Shown here one piece after another: positions 60,790 to 64,000 of a stretch of 64,000 bases of DNA. The DNA is from Hofstenia miamia. Taxonomy: Eukaryota > Xenacoelomorpha > Acoela. The stretch's first letter is position 1. Each line of letters starts with the position of its first letter. The notes under the pieces are model-generated. The model did not search any database. It was not told the DNA's origin and was given only the letters and a program-made list of their open reading frames with translations. The position numbers and the translations under genes were made by a program. The stretch spans positions 1,700,897-1,764,896 of the forward strand of contig SCFE01000086.1 in assembly GCA_004352715.1 (NCBI GenBank). Direction: 5' to 3'.

Positions 60790-63700
60790 CGCCCCCCTTG
60801 CTCAAATTAATTTTCGGACAACAACTGGAGGCGGGCCCAGACATGACGTTTTGAGTGGCTGTTATCATCTTCACTGGTAACTCACCATCCCAAGTTTGGA
60901 CTTCGGCGTATTGTGGCTTTCTTGTTATTTGCATTAATATTCCCCCTTGTGTGACGACTTCATCCTTAAGTTGTAGAAACCTAATCTTTGGCATTTTTGC
61001 GCTGACAGGGCAGTTCTGTCTCAGATTATTTAAGCATCTCGTGAAGGTGTCGTAAAACTTTTCATAAAGCCAGAGACCCTTGAGTGTGATCATCAATGTC
61101 ATCATGGCATCTGTGTCGGAAATGTGTGCGTCTTCAACGCTGATCTCTGTATCCTGGTAAAAATGGATGAACACCTGCCTCAGGGAACCCATTGTAGTTG
61201 CGTGATCGACAAACAGCGAGCAATATTCCTGCACTTGACTGAGGGTCATTTGTTCCGGGTCAGACACATTAGCTCTGATCATTGTTATAATCTTGATCCT
61301 CTTGGTGACGTTGTAGTACTGGGTTACATTCTCCACGTTATTGATCCACATTAAGTCACCCGCTGCTTGAAAAAGAATGAGCACATGAGGCTGTAGGCCT
61401 GCATTTTTTTTGTGTATTGTCTGTAATTGCACGTGCACCGGTAAGCCATGCGTGAAGATGTCCGTGATGTTAAGGTTGCTGTCAATAAAGACACGTTCAG
61501 GATTTCCTCTGGCTATCAGTTTTTCTCGTACCACTTTGTATTCCCCCATTCGGCTTGCTTTAATTGCTTCTTGCTTGCTGTTCACGAAATTGATCTTGTC
61601 AGATAGATGAGCCGCGATCTTCTTTTTAGGTTTCTGAACCTTCCATTTAGGTTGTATTAGGGGCATTTCTATTGTAGGCGGTATGCACAGGAGATTCAAT
61701 TTCTTTATCTTCTTCTTGAGTTCACTGAATTCTGCAGTGGCTGCCAAGGTGGCAGTTCCAATCATGACTGGGTAATTTATTCTTGCCTCCTTTAGCATGT
61801 CCCAAAACTTTCCTCTTAATCCTTTTTGCCGCAGGTGTTCTATCTGTTTGCTGGAGATCCGCACACAGGCAGTGGTGCCTTCCACATCCAGAGCTACGTG
61901 TCGCCCTGGGGATTGCAGAATGACCTGCTCCTCCTTGGTGAACATTTCGGTGAGACACCATTTCATTAGCAAGAGAACGTCTTTGTCATGGCAATCAACT
62001 AAGATTCTCTGTTGGATGGTGAGATCTAGAAATTCGCTAGGGTCGTGTTTGATCATAAGTATCCGTTCATCTTCGGTTACCAACCATTGAGGCGTTGGCT
62101 TGGGGGATAGTGCCTGTCCGCCGAATTTTTCCAAGTTCACTCTCTCAATTAACTCATGAATGTCGGGTGAAAGTTGAACCACTGATGATGCCAGTAGCTC
62201 CTCTTCCTTGTAAAACTGTTCAGGCGTCCGCATTACTTGATCAAAAATAGTGATGGGAATGATTTTTCCCTCCTTGTTGACGTGCTGAGCTGATTCAGTG
62301 AATTGCCCATAACCACATTCCGGATATCTAAGTTGGTACAATTGGAAGAAGGATTCAGTTCTCACAGGGAGATCATGCCTTTGGATCCTGTCCAGGAATT
62401 GGTGAGTGGAGCCTGGCAGTCGTTCTACAAATCATCTGGTACTCATCAGGGCGTTGTCTGAGTGGAACATTGCAAGCTTGGTTTCTGCGGTCACACCCCA
62501 CATGTATTACTTTACAATGTCAGAGAAAATGTTTATGTCCAACGGACAAATGCCAAGTCGATTGCTGGTTAAGATGATGGACATCTTTCTGGTTACACTG
62601 GTCGCCCCCACCAGTCAGGCATAATACTTTTCGAATTTATCCATTGGTCGCTTAGTCTTCCCTGGAGAAGAGGGAGGATTGCATTTGTACAGTAACCAGT
62701 TTTTGACTTTCCAAGACAGGGCGCAGACTGCAAGTTCGTGGATCATTAGCTTAGCAAGAGATGAATGCTTTTCATGCGTCATCAGGATTCGTAACTGTGG
62801 TTCTTTTGTCAAGTAGATGGCGAGGATCCAGATGGCGCCATGGGCGTAGATGTCAGGTACATTTTTCTTGGCGAATAAATGTTCTTTGAAATTCTTCCGA
62901 TCTTGGGTATTGTATGAAACTTTGACTTCTCTAAGTGCTCTTTCAATAGATGAATGATAGTGGTGTGAGGGGCTCATTATGTCTAGGTGGGGCCAATCAG
63001 ACTCAGGGTTGAAGTCGGCTTTTATATTGGACCAGATGGTCTGGATCTCAGTTAATGTCTGCTCACTCTGTGCAAATGCAAAACTTACGCGCATATCAGT
63101 GATTGTGAGGAGAGACGGGGTGTGTGGATCTGTCACTTCTAGGGTTTGCGCCTGGAGTATGACGTCAATGATAAGTTTCTGGTCAACAGCCAATCAATGT
63201 GATGGTACTCATTGGCATAATAATAAATCTGTGTAAAGAAGTCTGGTTATGGGTAGTTGGCTCATGACGTGTGGTGAGAGAGGGAGGTAATCATATTGGA
63301 GAGAATCGTGAAGTTCTCCATGTGGAAATGTAGATTTTCGATCAGCTCTGGCACTGTGTCCTCATACTCATCCCTTAGTAGCATCATGAGGCATATGCCC
63401 TCTACCTTAGCTATACAATATGCTATTTCGAGCTGTTCCATGATTGCTTCCATTTGGATTTCATGTATTCTTAAAAAGTATATCACTAACAGGTTATGGA
63501 AGTCGATGTTAACACATTCAAAACTGTCAATGGTTTTTCCACTATTTAGAAACTGACATAAATTATAGATGTTGAAGTCATCATCAAAAAACATATGCAC
63601 TGTACTGTGCCAGTAAAGTCCCTCTAGCATTCTCAAGTTATAACAAATGATTGTGTTGACTTTTGGGTGACAAGTAGCATCTATCACAAATGGCATTGCG

Positions 63701-64000
63701 TCAATTGAGCAATTCATTTCACGACCATTGTAGGTTCGACAAAGTTGGTTTTTTGTTTCCTCTGACACATTGTCGCATGTGAGAGTGGTGGCTTTTCTAG
63801 TGGCAATGTAGTATGGGTGCAGGGTTTCATCACCAACTTTAGACATTTTCTTTTTCCTTTCCTCAGTTTTCTGTGACCTGATGGTGGAAGCTCTAACTGA
63901 CGAGGTCGAGGGGGCTATCAAGTCACTCAAATGGGGGTGTTTACAATTTGTAACTCACTAAAGGGTATTCTAGATTTAAGAGTTTTTATTGAGTGGGTGG
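60785..64000 (-). pseudogene. Large retroelement ORF of unknown function (longest copy, runs off right edge)
   Basis: From the right edge a frame is open down to 63262. It includes MSKVGDETLHPYYIAT near 63840 and FFDDDFNIYNLCQFL near 63570. The frame entering at the edge has no stop before 63930, so the protein begins outside the window. After a stop and a frame change, a second frame runs from about 63193 to 60785 (about 803 codons) with only three internal stops, near 62628, 62507 and 62430. Its last part (60785-62365) is 526 codons open. No zinc knuckle, DTG protease, YxDD, or integrase HHCC/DDE is visible, and there are no clear membrane segments; it is mostly charged and helical. It ends inside the LTR just past the polypurine tract, so it is the last ORF of an LTR element: either an env-position gene, or the sole gene of a non-autonomous element. 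Copies at 33.0-34.1 and 11.5-12.1 kb. Confidence 0.75.

Noticed and set aside
60855-62090. Plus-strand frames of 66-97 codons inside the retroelement ORF
   Set aside because: Shadows of the 526-codon minus-strand coding frame.
1-64000. tRNA or rRNA genes
   Set aside because: No cloverleaf with A/B boxes and no rRNA-like conserved blocks were noticed on either strand by eye; a covariance-model scan would be needed to exclude short ones.

Overview
This window is animal nuclear DNA from an AT-rich invertebrate genome; the phylum cannot be fixed from sequence alone. It has intron-split receptor genes, long (TA)n microsatellites, Tc1/mariner, hAT, LINE, Penelope-like and LTR-retroelement remains, and no bacterial-style gene organisation. 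It is a draft scaffold: seven N runs (three of exactly 1000 N at the left end, four of other sizes) and six single-N contig joins.

The only host genes I can support are a small cluster of related rhodopsin-family (class A) GPCRs that look like peptide receptors. The best one is on the + strand. Exon 1 (17042-17323) carries TM1-TM2 and the ECL1 cysteine; exon 2 (23399-24016) carries TM3-TM7; they join in phase 0 to give about 299 aa. Exon 2 occurs again at 25975-26592 in a near-identical block. On the - strand are a second receptor exon 2 (42068-42691) and a third copy cut at a contig join (43426-43926). The extreme left edge (1-71) holds the C-terminus of a fourth copy.

Region by region: 1-5151 is three short contigs between 1000-N gaps, which largely repeat other parts of this window (41.2-42.1 kb inverted, 53.0-54.1 kb inverted, 36.8-37.4 kb direct), plus a LINE remnant. 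6.8-8.9 kb has a decayed hAT transposase and a LINE fragment. 11.5-12.1 kb has a diverged, internally deleted copy of an unusual retroelement ORF. 17-27 kb is the main receptor locus with a hAT-type MITE, a deleted mariner and a redundant assembly block. 27.9-29.5 kb has a Penelope-like RT scrap and a full-length but dead mariner. 33.0-34.7 kb has a deleted copy of the retroelement ORF followed by a purine tract and an LTR. 41-45.7 kb has receptor copies and two transposase fragments. 46-60 kb is mostly non-coding, with MITE-like pieces, one unidentified decayed reading frame (51.1-51.6 kb) and one short open frame (58.9-59.3 kb). 60.3-64.0 kb on the - strand has the longest copy of the retroelement ORF, running off the right edge.

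The most interesting element is that retroelement ORF (over 1000 codons). It resembles no gag, pol or env domain that I recognise, ends inside the first bases of an LTR just after a polypurine tract, and is present in three differently deleted copies. Nearly all other sequence is AT-rich non-coding DNA.
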